A stretch of DNA of 64,000 nucleotides from Bacteroidota bacterium. Lineage in GTDB: Bacteria > Bacteroidota > Bacteroidia > Chitinophagales > Chitinophagaceae. The position numbers and the translations under genes are program-made. The notes beneath the pieces were generated by a model, which was not told the DNA's origin, did no database searches, and worked only from the letters and a program-made list of their open reading frames with translations. The stretch lies in contig JABDGU010000008.1 of assembly GCA_013285905.1 (NCBI GenBank), positions 1-64,000 of the forward strand. Reading direction: 5' to 3'. Numbering within the stretch: the first letter of the stretch is position 1; each line of letters begins with the position of its first letter. Shown piece by piece: positions 1 to 8,754 of the stretch.

Positions 1-774
1 GCATCATTGCCGGATACTATTGATTTTTCGAACAATGCGGGTATCAGTAACGATATTGACCTGTCAGCAGCCAATTTTACCGACCCATCCAGGTATGACA
101 AAGAGGAAAAGGCGTATAAAGAAGGCAGGTATCACTATATAAGCCTTTACAGGTCAGACATCTCCAAATTCAGGTTAGACTATATCCACTTCAGGCTCTT
201 GCTATTCGACCTCCACCAAAAAGGCAGGCCCCCATTATCGCAGGATGAATGCTATGTCATTTACGAAGACCTCCTGCAAAATTTCAAAACCCGTGGTCAG
301 ATGGACAGTTATGAAAAACTGGATATAGAATATCATTTGTTTCAATGGCAACAAAAACCTTTCTGGATAAGGTGGTTAGGCGCGATCCCTTATCACTGGA
401 ACCGGTTTGGCTATGAAAAAGGCCTGGTGTTTTGCTGGGCATTAACACTGGTCTTGTTTTTCTCTATCATTACTTTCTTTACCCTGCCATTCCTTCATGA
501 GCACGTCTATGCATTTGACATGCTCACATTACAAAACGCGAAAAATACAGATGATAAGCCGGAGGAAAAACAAAACAAGCCCAAACATACTATCAGCATC
601 TGGCATCCATTACTTTATACCTCCATGGTTTTCTTTTCCCTGTCACTAAGCACAGATAAACTAAAATTTGGCGATAGCTGGAAAGAAAAACTGGGTTCCT
701 TCTTTATCCTTACTGTATATATGATCGGTATAGTTTGTCTTGCATACATGACTGATTTTGTTTTACAGAGATAA
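1..774 (+). CDS. Membrane protein, 5' end outside window
   Basis: The gene is incomplete. The frame is open back to base 1, so the TTG at 7 is not a convincing start. The visible residues (counted from base 7) form a soluble, Tyr/Asp-rich part to about 135, a strong membrane segment at 140-163, a charged loop with Lys/Glu/Asp at 178-194, a semi-hydrophobic stretch at 200-216 and a last membrane segment at 231-249. The segment/re-entrant/segment order recalls two-helix ion channels. However, no TxGYGD selectivity filter is present, so channel function is only a guess. I do not recognise the family. It converges on the minus-strand T9SS gene that follows. Confidence 0.75.
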   Translation, partial: ASLPDTIDFSNNAGISNDIDLSAANFTDPSRYDKEEKAYKEGRYHYISLYRSDISKFRLDYIHFRLLLFDLHQKGRPPLSQDECYVIYEDLLQNFKTRGQMDSYEKLDIEYHLFQWQQKPFWIRWLGAIPYHWNRFGYEKGLVFCWALTLVLFFSIITFFTLPFLHEHVYAFDMLTLQNAKNTDDKPEEKQNKPKHTISIWHPLLYTSMVFFSLSLSTDKLKFGDSWKEKLGSFFILTVYMIGIVCLAYMTDFVLQR

Positions 775-836
775 AAATACAATCGCATTGAAAGATCGTA
801 TAATCCTGTAAATGCAATTTTTACTTTATCTAAATG

Positions 837-2273
837 CTATTCCACCACAAACTTGCCTTTATATTCTTTTCCATCGCTGCACACCACCCGGAACAAATAA
901 TTACCTGTAGGCAATGCGTTCCTGTTAATAATAATATTCTTGGCCATCATGTTTTTCTGACTAAACATAAGCTTCCCGCTCATGTCTCTTACGTCCAGGT
1001 TGACGGTACTGTACGATTCCGGTGCAGGCAACACAATCGCTGATCTATCAGTAACCGGGTTAGGAAATATATGCGGGAGTTCCAGGTTGGGTGTATTTAC
1101 GTTGAGTACTGTATTGTCCGTTGTCATATAGTATATATCACCTGCAGCGTCTCCATACTTTGAGCTGATGCCTGCCACCATGTAACCATTGTCTCCCTGC
1201 ACAGCAACAGCGCTTGCAGCTGAATTGCTTCCGCCGCAAAGTTGATCACTTATTTTATTGCCACTCGGATCAGTCGTCAAAATATAAACATTGCCCAAGG
1301 TATCCAGCGATTTATTGAAACCCGTGAGCATCAGGTTACCATTCGGCAACTGGGCAATACCATTAAAACAAATACCATCGTTATCGCCTCCATAAACCCG
1401 CTCCCACAACTCTTTACCATCTGCGTCAAGCTTGATCAATAGGCCGTGAGGCACTCCGTTTGTCGAGTAGGTGGTATAACCCGCGACAAAGAAACCATTA
1501 TCAAGGCTTGGTATAATTTTAAAAAATATCGTATTCCCAGGCTCTTTATAGAGGCGTGTCCATAACGTATCTCCGCTTTCATTCAGGCAAAGTATCTGGC
1601 CATCGGTTTCGCCATTGCCATAACTACTGCTCCAGCCCACACCAAGGAAATTACCCTTGTTCATGCTTGCTATCGAATAACCATACTCCCAATTAGAACC
1701 TGCATAATATTTGCTCCAGATAAGATCTCCTGTGCTGCTTGTCTTTGCAAACCAGGTATGCCGCCTTTCTGTGTTGCCATCGGGATTACCATAGCTGGCA
1801 GTTATGCCGGCAAAAACAAAAGAGCCATCAGGCATCTCTACCGCACCTTCAAAAATATCATCATTCACGCCACCATATAATTTAAACATTTCACGGTTAC
1901 CGTTTTTGTCCAGCTTCATCAGGAAGCCATCACAATCCTGTGCGCCGAAATCTTCGCAATGGCCCGCTACCATATAACCGCCATCAGCCGTTTGCATTAC
2001 AAAATTCCCGCCCTCCAGGTTAGGCCCTCCCAAAGTAAAGGACCACATAGTGTCTCCTGATAAAGCTGTCTTAATAACAACAATATCCCCAACGGTGTCT
2101 CCATCGCTTTGCGTAAGTCCGCACATAATATAGCCGCCATCATTGGTGGCTGCTACAGAATAGGCAATATCATATCCTTTTTTACCCCAATGGCCCTCAG
2201 TTATTTTTTGAGCAGAGGCAGGAGATAAACAAACGACAAGCAAGCATACAAAAAGTGACAATGACTTCTGCAT
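837..2273 (-). CDS. Secreted beta-propeller-like protein with T9SS type A sorting domain
   Basis: A 478-residue protein with a clear signal peptide (residues 1-22, ending SPASAQ). Seven or so repeats of about 55 residues follow, each with a core like DGGYxxxG (DGGYIMCG, DGGYMVAG, DNGFFVAG, DNGYMVAG), as expected for a beta-propeller. The last 75 residues start IFPNPVTD and end in GKFVVE, the usual shape of a T9SS type A C-terminal sorting domain. It is therefore predicted to cross the outer membrane by the Por system and be released or anchored at the surface. No catalytic motif is visible, so the specific role is unknown. It is transcribed alone. Confidence 0.85.
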   Translation of the reverse strand: MQKSLSLFVCLLVVCLSPASAQKITEGHWGKKGYDIAYSVAATNDGGYIMCGLTQSDGDTVGDIVVIKTALSGDTMWSFTLGGPNLEGGNFVMQTADGGYMVAGHCEDFGAQDCDGFLMKLDKNGNREMFKLYGGVNDDIFEGAVEMPDGSFVFAGITASYGNPDGNTERRHTWFAKTSSTGDLIWSKYYAGSNWEYGYSIASMNKGNFLGVGWSSSYGNGETDGQILCLNESGDTLWTRLYKEPGNTIFFKIIPSLDNGFFVAGYTTYSTNGVPHGLLIKLDADGKELWERVYGGDNDGICFNGIAQLPNGNLMLTGFNKSLDTLGNVYILTTDPSGNKISDQLCGGSNSAASAVAVQGDNGYMVAGISSKYGDAAGDIYYMTTDNTVLNVNTPNLELPHIFPNPVTDRSAIVLPAPESYSTVNLDVRDMSGKLMFSQKNMMAKNIIINRNALPTGNYLFRVVCSDGKEYKGKFVVE

Positions 2274-2361
2274 AGTAGGACAGTTTAGAAGTAAAGAAAT
2301 GAGGCTGTACTATCTAAAACGCAGGAAAACAAAAAATATTGTTAAAAGAAAAAATTCCCTT

Positions 2362-3579
2362 TTAGGGCTTAGGGGTAATATTCCCCGCAGCTATCCATCC
2401 ACTGCTCCAGGCATGTTGAAAATTAAAGCCACCGGTTACTCCATCCACGTCCAGTATCTCTCCTGCAAAGAATAATCCGGGCACTAATTTACTCTCCATG
2501 GTCTGAGCATTGATCTCAGACAGGTTAATCCCCCCGCAAGTAACAAACTCGTCCTTAAACGTGGTTTTCCCTTTTACATGATATGAATCTCTCAGCAGAT
2601 GCTCTGCAAGTTTGTTTTGTTGTGCAGCAGGCAGGTCTCCCCAGCGGATGTCCGCTTTAATGTCGCAATCGTTGATTATATACTCCCACAATCGCTTAGG
2701 CAATTCAAAAGGATTTTTCTGCTGAACGAACTGCTTGCCCTGCTCTTTCCTTAAAAACGTAAATGTCTCTTTCAGGTCGGCATCTGTTACCGCGCCCAAC
2801 CAGTTTATCAGTACCTGGAAATCATATTTCCGCTCATTCAATTCTCTTGCAGCGTAAGCAGATGTTTTGAGCACCACCGGCCCGCTCATGCCCCAATGCG
2901 TAATAAGCAATGGCCCGCGCTCTGTAATTTTTGTGCCTTGTATTTTTATACTTACATCTTCCACACTTATTCCCATCAGTTCTGTAACAGGATGTTTGGG
3001 CATATTGAATGTGAACAAAGAAGGCACGGGCGACTGAATACTATGTCCCAATTCTTCCAGCCATTTATATTGCTCCTTCTTGGGGAAACCTCCTGTTGCT
3101 ATCAGCACCTTATCCGCAACATATTCCGACTTATCTGCAAAATGAAGTGCGAATTGGCTTTCTTTCTTTTCAATCTTTTCAACAGACCTGTGATAATATA
3201 CCATCACTTTGTTACGCATCATCTCTCCCCACAGGCAATCAATAATAGTTTGCGATTCGTCTGTTACAGGGAACATCCTGCCATCGGGTTCCGTCTTTAA
3301 TTTCACACCTCTTTCCTCAAACCATTTTATAGTATCCTTTGGCGTAAACTGGTAAAGACTTTTTCGCAGCAGCGCTTTACCCCTCGGGTATTTCCCTATC
3401 AGTTCCGGTATTTCAAAACATTCATGTGTTACATTACAACGTCCCCCACCCGATACCTTCACCTTCTGCAATACCCTGCCAGTCTTTTCAAACACAAGGA
3501 TCTCATCTCCCTCTCTCAAAGAAATATTAGCCGCAGCAAAACACCCCGCCGCCCCCGCACCTATTATTGCTATCTTCAA
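2362..3579 (-). CDS. HI0933/BaiN-family NAD(P)/FAD-dependent oxidoreductase
   Basis: A 405-residue flavoprotein. The N-terminus has the dinucleotide-binding GAGAAG motif (residues 7-12) and the family signature VSGGGRCNVTH around 43-53. The C-terminus ends with FFAGEILDVDG and the FNFQHAWSSGW block that closes the FAD site. Length and motif order fit the HI0933-like family (YhiN, BaiN), whose physiological substrate is usually unknown. It is cytoplasmic, with no signal peptide. It lies downstream of maeB on the same strand, but 164 bp with a large palindrome separate them, so co-transcription is uncertain. Confidence 0.9.
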   Translation of the reverse strand: MKIAIIGAGAAGCFAAANISLREGDEILVFEKTGRVLQKVKVSGGGRCNVTHECFEIPELIGKYPRGKALLRKSLYQFTPKDTIKWFEERGVKLKTEPDGRMFPVTDESQTIIDCLWGEMMRNKVMVYYHRSVEKIEKKESQFALHFADKSEYVADKVLIATGGFPKKEQYKWLEELGHSIQSPVPSLFTFNMPKHPVTELMGISVEDVSIKIQGTKITERGPLLITHWGMSGPVVLKTSAYAARELNERKYDFQVLINWLGAVTDADLKETFTFLRKEQGKQFVQQKNPFELPKRLWEYIINDCDIKADIRWGDLPAAQQNKLAEHLLRDSYHVKGKTTFKDEFVTCGGINLSEINAQTMESKLVPGLFFAGEILDVDGVTGGFNFQHAWSSGWIAAGNITPKP

Positions 3580-3608
3580 ATTTCTATTTTTAAATCATTG
3601 TTTCTGCA

Positions 3609-3638
3609 TGTAGAGACGCAATGCATTGCGTCTCTACA
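3609..3638. repeat. 30-bp perfect palindrome between maeB and the flavoprotein gene
   Basis: The sequence reads TGTAGAGACGCAATG followed by its exact reverse complement. It lies in the 164-bp gap between two minus-strand genes. Palindromes with a GTAGAGACG arm are, from memory, a dispersed repeat type in several bacterial groups. Here it could act as an attenuator or mRNA-stabilising hairpin. No T-run follows on either strand, so it is not a classical terminator. Confidence 0.85.
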
Positions 3639-3743
3639 ATTTTACCAACAACATTTTTTGCACCTCCTCGTCTCTCTTGTTGTTAAAAACTACTTATCAA
3701 CTATTCAACCTATCAACAATCATAAATCACAAATCATAAATAA

Positions 3744-6014
3744 TCAACCCTTCACCTGCGCTTCTACAACAGCTATCGCCACCATATTCACTATCTGACG
3801 CACGGAGCTGCCCAATTGCAATACATGCACGGGCTTGCGCAAACCTATCAGTATAGGCCCCACAGCTTCTGCACCGCCTACCTCCTGCAACAAGTGATAA
3901 GCAATATTGCCCGCTGCAAGGTTAGGGAATATCAGCACATTCGGCGACTCGTTCACCAGGTCAGAGAAAGGATAATTCTCTCTCAATATATCTTTATTAA
4001 AAGCCACACCTGCCTGCACCTCACCATCTATCACTAATTCGGGGTGACGCTCTTTTATTTTCGCAACAGCATTCCTCACCAATATAGCTTCCGGCGATTC
4101 CGAACTGCCGAAATTGGAATAAGACAACATGGCTATTCTCGGCTTTATATTCAGGTGCTCTACAGTTCGTGCAGTAAGCAAAGTAATATCTATCAGTTCC
4201 TCTTCGGTCGGATTAAAATTCACAGTTGTATCAGCAAAAAATAAAGGCCCCTTCTTCGTCAGCATGATATACATACCTGCCACGCGCTTTGCCCCTTGTT
4301 CCAAACCTATTATTTCCAAAGCTGGCTTTAAGGTATCGGGGTACCTTCTCGTCAATGCAGATATCAGCGCATCAGCCTCGCCTGTTTCCACCATCATGGC
4401 CCCGAAATGCGGGCGCTCCCGCATCACTTTCTTGGCCTCGTACAGGTTATAGCCCCTGCGTTTGCGTTTCTCGAAAAACAATTCCCCATACTTGCTGCGC
4501 ACCTTGTCCATGCCTTCGTTCTTAGGGTCTATTATTTCCACCCCATCCAGTTGCAGCGCATTATCCTCTATCAGGGCATGTATCTTTTTCTTGTTGCCTA
4601 ATAATATAGGTATGGCTATGCCCTCATCTTTTACTATCTGTGCGGCCTTCAGTATCTTCAGGTTCTCTGCCTCTGCAAACACCACACGTTTAGGATGCTG
4701 TTTTGCCTTATTAATAATAAAGCGCAGCAGGCCATCATCGCTGTTCAGCCTGTTATACAATTTCGCCTCATAGGCATCCCAGTCTGTTATCGGGTTCTTG
4801 GCGACGCCACTGTCCATTGCTGCCCTTGCCACTGCGGTCGATACTCTTACAAGCAATCTTGGGTCTATCGGTTTGGGTATAATATAAGTGGGCCCGAAAT
4901 GCAGGCTCTTTTCATTATAGGCTACGTTCACAATATCCGGCACAGGCTCTTTTGCCAGTGCGGCCAAAGCTTTTACAGCGGCCAGTTTCATTTCCTCATT
5001 TATTGTTGTGGCCCTTACGTCCAGCGCACCCCGAAAAATAAAAGGAAAGCCCAGCACATTGTTCACCATATTGGGATAATCGCTGCGGCCCGTGGCCATA
5101 ATAGCATCCGGCCTTGCCTCCAGTGCATCCTCATACGATATTTCAGGGTCGGGATTGGCAAGCGCAAATACTATGGGCCGCTCGGCCATGGCCTTTATCA
5201 TCGCCTTGCTCACAACATTCCCTTTGCTAAGGCCTATAAACACATCAGCCCCGCGCATGGCTTCTTCCAGCGTAGCGTGTTCACCGTCCTGCGCAAACTG
5301 TATCTTGTATTTGTCAAGGTCGGTGCGGCTTTTTGTCAGCAGGCCCTTACTGTCAAACATGTGTATGTTTTCCACCTTTGCCCCCAGGGCTATATAAATT
5401 TTGCAACAGCTTATGGCCGATGCACCTGCGCCGCTCACCACTATCTTCACATCCCCAATCTTCTTGCACACCACTTCCAGTGCATTCAGCAGGGCCGCCC
5501 CCGATATGATGGCAGTGCCATGCTGGTCATCATGCATCACTGGTATCTTCATCTCCCGCTTCAGCCTTTCCTCAATCTCAAAACACTCCGGCGCCTTTAT
5601 GTCTTCCAGGTTTATGCCCCCGAAGGTCGGCTCCAGCGCCTTTACCACGCTCACAAAATGGTCGGGCTCCATGGCATTCAGTTCTATATCAAACACATCA
5701 ATATCCGCAAATATCTTAAACAGCAGTCCCTTACCCTCCATCACGGGCTTACTGGCCTCCGGACCAATATCCCCCAGTCCCAGCACCGCAGTGCCATTGC
5801 TTATCACTGCCACCAGGTTGCCCTTGGCAGTGTATCGATACACATTCTCAACATTAGCATGTATTTCTTTACAAGGCTCTGCCACCCCCGGCGAATAAGC
5901 CAGTGCAAGGTCGCGCTGCGTCTTAGTCTCCTTGGTAGGTACAACCTCTATCTTGCCCGGCCTGCCCTTCTCATGATATTCCAACGCATCTTCCTTCCGT
6001 ATCAACTGTGCCAT
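3744..6014 (-). CDS. maeB: NADP-dependent malic enzyme fused to phosphotransacetylase domain
   Basis: A 756-residue enzyme that decarboxylates malate to pyruvate with NADP+ reduction. Residues 1-160 are the malic N-terminal domain, with YSPGVAEPC at 40-48 and GLGDIG at 79-84. About 160-400 is the NAD(P)-binding domain, with the GAGASA fingerprint. About 430-756 is a phosphotransacetylase-like domain, which in this family is regulatory (acetyl-CoA sensing) rather than catalytic. Length and architecture match MaeB. The first 37 codons and the upstream leader are duplicated at 6445-6600 (see findings). Base composition is visibly more G+C-rich than the island upstream. Confidence 0.96.
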   Translation of the reverse strand: MAQLIRKEDALEYHEKGRPGKIEVVPTKETKTQRDLALAYSPGVAEPCKEIHANVENVYRYTAKGNLVAVISNGTAVLGLGDIGPEASKPVMEGKGLLFKIFADIDVFDIELNAMEPDHFVSVVKALEPTFGGINLEDIKAPECFEIEERLKREMKIPVMHDDQHGTAIISGAALLNALEVVCKKIGDVKIVVSGAGASAISCCKIYIALGAKVENIHMFDSKGLLTKSRTDLDKYKIQFAQDGEHATLEEAMRGADVFIGLSKGNVVSKAMIKAMAERPIVFALANPDPEISYEDALEARPDAIMATGRSDYPNMVNNVLGFPFIFRGALDVRATTINEEMKLAAVKALAALAKEPVPDIVNVAYNEKSLHFGPTYIIPKPIDPRLLVRVSTAVARAAMDSGVAKNPITDWDAYEAKLYNRLNSDDGLLRFIINKAKQHPKRVVFAEAENLKILKAAQIVKDEGIAIPILLGNKKKIHALIEDNALQLDGVEIIDPKNEGMDKVRSKYGELFFEKRKRRGYNLYEAKKVMRERPHFGAMMVETGEADALISALTRRYPDTLKPALEIIGLEQGAKRVAGMYIMLTKKGPLFFADTTVNFNPTEEELIDITLLTARTVEHLNIKPRIAMLSYSNFGSSESPEAILVRNAVAKIKERHPELVIDGEVQAGVAFNKDILRENYPFSDLVNESPNVLIFPNLAAGNIAYHLLQEVGGAEAVGPILIGLRKPVHVLQLGSSVRQIVNMVAIAVVEAQVKG

Positions 6015-6056
6015 TTATAAGTATTTTGGATGCACAAGTTACAAAGATTAGGCAGG
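5901..6056. repeat. Original copy of a 156-bp direct repeat (maeB 5' end plus leader)
   Basis: This covers the first maeB codons (to ALA-LEU after TQRD) and 42 bp of leader. It matches 6445-6600 at 152 of 156 positions by hand alignment. The leader part, including a TAATCTTTG promoter-like element on the minus strand, is identical in both copies. Confidence 0.95.
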
Positions 6057-6149
6057 GAGAAAAGCCCAGTCGGCGTTCCACACGTCAAAAGTGTAAGACA
6101 GTAGTGCACAGGCTTGCGGGGTTTCTATTTTTTATACCAGATAAACACT

Positions 6150-6157
6150 TATATTTG
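6150..6157 (+). promoter_or_regulatory. Bacteroidota -7 promoter element TATATTTG
   Basis: TATATTTG matches the TAnnTTTG -7 consensus and ends 19 bp before the start codon at 6177. A T-rich block at 6124-6133 is in the position of a -33 element. It suggests the small coiled-coil gene has its own promoter. Confidence 0.55.
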
Positions 6158-6176
6158 CTATTAATAAATAGCATCT

Positions 6177-6434
6177 ATGAGTACCTTGGAATTAAAAGTA
6201 TATGAAATATTTAAAAACAAGTTAGGCGAAAAGGAAGCCGAAACTGTTATTGAGTATTTTGAATCAAAAACAGAGGAAAAATACCAACAAAAAAAGGATG
6301 TTCTGCTGACCAAGGAAGACAAGATTGAATTAATATCAAAAATAGAAAGTTCCAAAACCGACATGATAAAATGGTTTGTCGCCTTTTTTATTACCCTTGT
6401 TTTAATGATAGCCGGCCTGTATTTTAAAAAATAG
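6177..6434 (+). CDS. Small coiled-coil protein with C-terminal membrane anchor (DUF1640/CCDC90-like)
   Basis: An 85-residue protein. Residues 1-58 are highly charged and predicted helical/coiled coil (EKEAETVIEYFESKTEEKY). Residues 63-82 form a single membrane helix (WFVAFFITLVLMIAG) followed by two lysines. This matches the DUF1640/CCDC90-like layout of a short coiled coil on a tail anchor. The function of bacterial members is not established. It sits inside an inserted segment bounded by two copies of the maeB 5' end and next to mcrBC, so it may be cargo of the same acquisition. Confidence 0.75.
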   Translation: MSTLELKVYEIFKNKLGEKEAETVIEYFESKTEEKYQQKKDVLLTKEDKIELISKIESSKTDMIKWFVAFFITLVLMIAGLYFKK

Positions 6435-6444
6435 CTAACTAGTC

Positions 6445-6600
6445 CAGTGCCAAGTCGCGCTGCGTCTTCGTCTCCTTGGTAGGTACAACCTCTATCTTGC
6501 CCGGCCTGCCCTTCTCATGATATTCCAACGCATCTTCCTTCCGTATCAATTGTGCCATTTATAAGTATTTTGGATGCACAAGTTACAAAGATTAGGCAGG
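6445..6600 (-). pseudogene. Duplicated maeB 5' fragment (38 maeB codons, then stop)
   Basis: On the minus strand this reads as an intact start of malic enzyme ([20 protein letters not shown] onward) through TQRDLAL, then Asp and a TAG stop. There are four base differences from the real maeB start. They fall in CAG/CAA (Gln), ACT/ACG (Thr) and two positions in the Asp-Leu-Ala-Leu codons, and all four are silent. The leader is identical. It is a truncated copy, but its pattern of change is that of a selected coding sequence, not of a drifting pseudogene. Confidence 0.9.
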
Positions 6601-6840
6601 TAAAGAAGCCTTGTCATGGTGAGCCCAGTCGAACCATGTGCCTGGGCCTAAGCCCGATCAGGGTCGCCATTTCGAACCCGATTTTCTTCGGGTGAGAAAT
6701 CCCCTGAGATTAAGATGTGCTGTTAAATTGAAACTCGTTTGTTCGGTGTACTCTAAGAAACGTCCCAAACAACGAATAGTTGTATATTATGCAAAAATGA
6801 TAAAGATTAGATAAATTTAAAGCCTAACTAAGTTACAATT
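6601..6840. other. Non-coding stretch upstream of mcrB
   Basis: No credible gene is seen. The first 120 bp (GTCATGGTGAGCCCAGTCG to about 6715) resemble degenerate dispersed repeat debris of the kind found between Bacteroidota genes. The rest is A+T-rich and presumably contains the mcrBC promoter and leader. Confidence 0.5.
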
Positions 6841-8754
6841 ATGCCATTCCAACCTGAAAAAATAACAAAAGAACACGTGCTTCAAGCGGCAGAACAAATA
6901 TCAAACGGTGGCTATAAACCAGCACCTTCGACAGGTTATGATGTAATAATTAATGGAAAGCCTTTCCCGCCAAAAGAAATTTTAAGAATAGCCCATTTGC
7001 TTGCAACCGGAGAAAACACAGGAAAAATATATGGCGGAGAACCAACCAATAAATGGCTGCGCCAATTAGACTTTGATATTCAGGCCAAAAAAGATGTAAA
7101 TTATTATGTAGCAGGGGCTATGTGGGGAAACGAAGACCAGACCGAGCGATTTATCAATGAAGGTATATGGGAAAATGGACATGAAGATAAATTTATAGAA
7201 GTAGTAAAAAAAGTTAAAGTTAATGACCGCATAGCCATTAAATCAAGCTATGCAACACGGGATAAAAGAAATTACTTACGGATAAAAGCACTAGGTACAG
7301 TAGTTGAGAATATAACCGACGGCAATTCCCTAATAGTTGAATGGGACGCACCTTTTGACTACTACGACCTAGAAGGATTTGGAGGTTACAGGAGTACAAT
7401 ACAGCAAGTTTTTGGAGAAGATATTGATGAAATATTTTTTTTCAACCAGACCATTGAACATGAAACTCAGGAAGCCAAACCCCATATAAAATTTCCTTTA
7501 AATAGAATACTATACGGCCCTCCCGGAACGGGGAAAACTTATAAAAGTATTGACCTTGCTGTAAAAACAGTTATAGGCATATCCAGTACTCATGCTGATA
7601 ATAAGAAACTTTTTGATACGCTACGAAAAGAAGGACAAATAGAATTTGTTACTTTTCACCAAAATTATGGCTATGAGGATTTTATGGTAGGAATAAAGCC
7701 AGATGTTGAATTTTCTGCACTACGATTCAAGCCTTTTAAGGGCATTTTTTATGAAATAGCAAAAAGAGCAAAGCAAAATTATTCTGACAGTTTAAAAGAC
7801 GCGGTAACCCTTTCGAAAGAAAATTGGGTAAGAAACATGCTTGAAGCATTTAAAGACCATGTGGAAAGCATAATTGAAAAAGAAGGGAAGTACACTATAA
7901 AAAATGCCGTTTCTATATACAGCGTAGAAGATGATGCCTTTGTTTATACCGGTGAAAAAGCGGATGGCGAAAAGTGGAAGAACGAAAGATTAGGGATGCA
8001 TTATGAGCCACTCATAATAATGTTGTTAAGCGATGTAAAAGAACGAAAAGACATAAAAGGGATGAGTGGAATACCAAGTTTAGAAAAACAACATGCTACA
8101 TACTGTTTTGAAGTGATCCAAAAATTCCGCGAGTATTTAAAAAACAATCAAAAAGTATTCATAGAAGATCAAACCCAAGCGCAAGAACTCAAGAACTTTG
8201 TTCTTATCATTGATGAAATTAACCGCGCTAATATTTCAAGAGTATTTGGAGAGTTGATTACATTAATTGAGGATGATAAACGTTTAGGTGAAGACAATGA
8301 ACTAACAGTTACCTTACCCAATAGTGAAAAAGAATTTGGCGTACCTCCCAACCTTTACATTATAGGTACCATGAACACAGCAGATAAATCCATTGCTCTG
8401 GTTGATATTGCATTACGCAGGAGATTTGAGTTTATTAGCATGTATCCCAGTGAAGAGGTTTTAGAAGAAAAATATGCCCACCATATAGAATTGATGAATG
8501 CTATTAACAATGAAATTTTTGAAAAAAAGAATTCCGCAGATTTTTTAATCGGACACGGGTACTTTATGAAAGAAGAACCAACTGAGACTATCCTTAAGCA
8601 CAAGGTTATCCCTCTTTTAATGGAATACTTTTCAGGGAAACGCGAGGAAGTAAAAAACATATTTGCAAAAACAATGTGGAAAATTGATTATGACCTAAAA
8701 AAATACGAATGGACTGTTACACCTAAAGACATTACTAATGAACAGGGTAATTGA
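6841..8754 (+). CDS. mcrB: McrB-like AAA+ GTPase subunit with EVE-like N-terminal reader
   Basis: A 637-residue motor subunit of an McrBC-type, modification-dependent restriction system. Residues 1-80 form a small head with a PFPPKEILRIA block. About 88-200 resembles an EVE/PUA-type modified-base reader (YYVAGAMWGNEDQ, then alternating strands). The AAA+ core has Walker A GPPGTGKT at 226-233, Walker B VLIIDEINRA at 454-463, the McrB-type MNTADKS at 511-517 and an arginine cluster RRRF near 526-529. It overlaps mcrC by 17 bp, so the two are translationally coupled. It is A+T-richer by eye than maeB, which fits acquisition by transfer. Confidence 0.92.
   Translation: MPFQPEKITKEHVLQAAEQISNGGYKPAPSTGYDVIINGKPFPPKEILRIAHLLATGENTGKIYGGEPTNKWLRQLDFDIQAKKDVNYYVAGAMWGNEDQTERFINEGIWENGHEDKFIEVVKKVKVNDRIAIKSSYATRDKRNYLRIKALGTVVENITDGNSLIVEWDAPFDYYDLEGFGGYRSTIQQVFGEDIDEIFFFNQTIEHETQEAKPHIKFPLNRILYGPPGTGKTYKSIDLAVKTVIGISSTHADNKKLFDTLRKEGQIEFVTFHQNYGYEDFMVGIKPDVEFSALRFKPFKGIFYEIAKRAKQNYSDSLKDAVTLSKENWVRNMLEAFKDHVESIIEKEGKYTIKNAVSIYSVEDDAFVYTGEKADGEKWKNERLGMHYEPLIIMLLSDVKERKDIKGMSGIPSLEKQHATYCFEVIQKFREYLKNNQKVFIEDQTQAQELKNFVLIIDEINRANISRVFGELITLIEDDKRLGEDNELTVTLPNSEKEFGVPPNLYIIGTMNTADKSIALVDIALRRRFEFISMYPSEEVLEEKYAHHIELMNAINNEIFEKKNSADFLIGHGYFMKEEPTETILKHKVIPLLMEYFSGKREEVKNIFAKTMWKIDYDLKKYEWTVTPKDITNEQGN

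Noticed and set aside
4695-6020. A 441-codon plus-strand open frame opposite maeB
   Set aside because: It is the antisense shadow of a G+C-rich conserved gene. Its translation has no family likeness and no leader.
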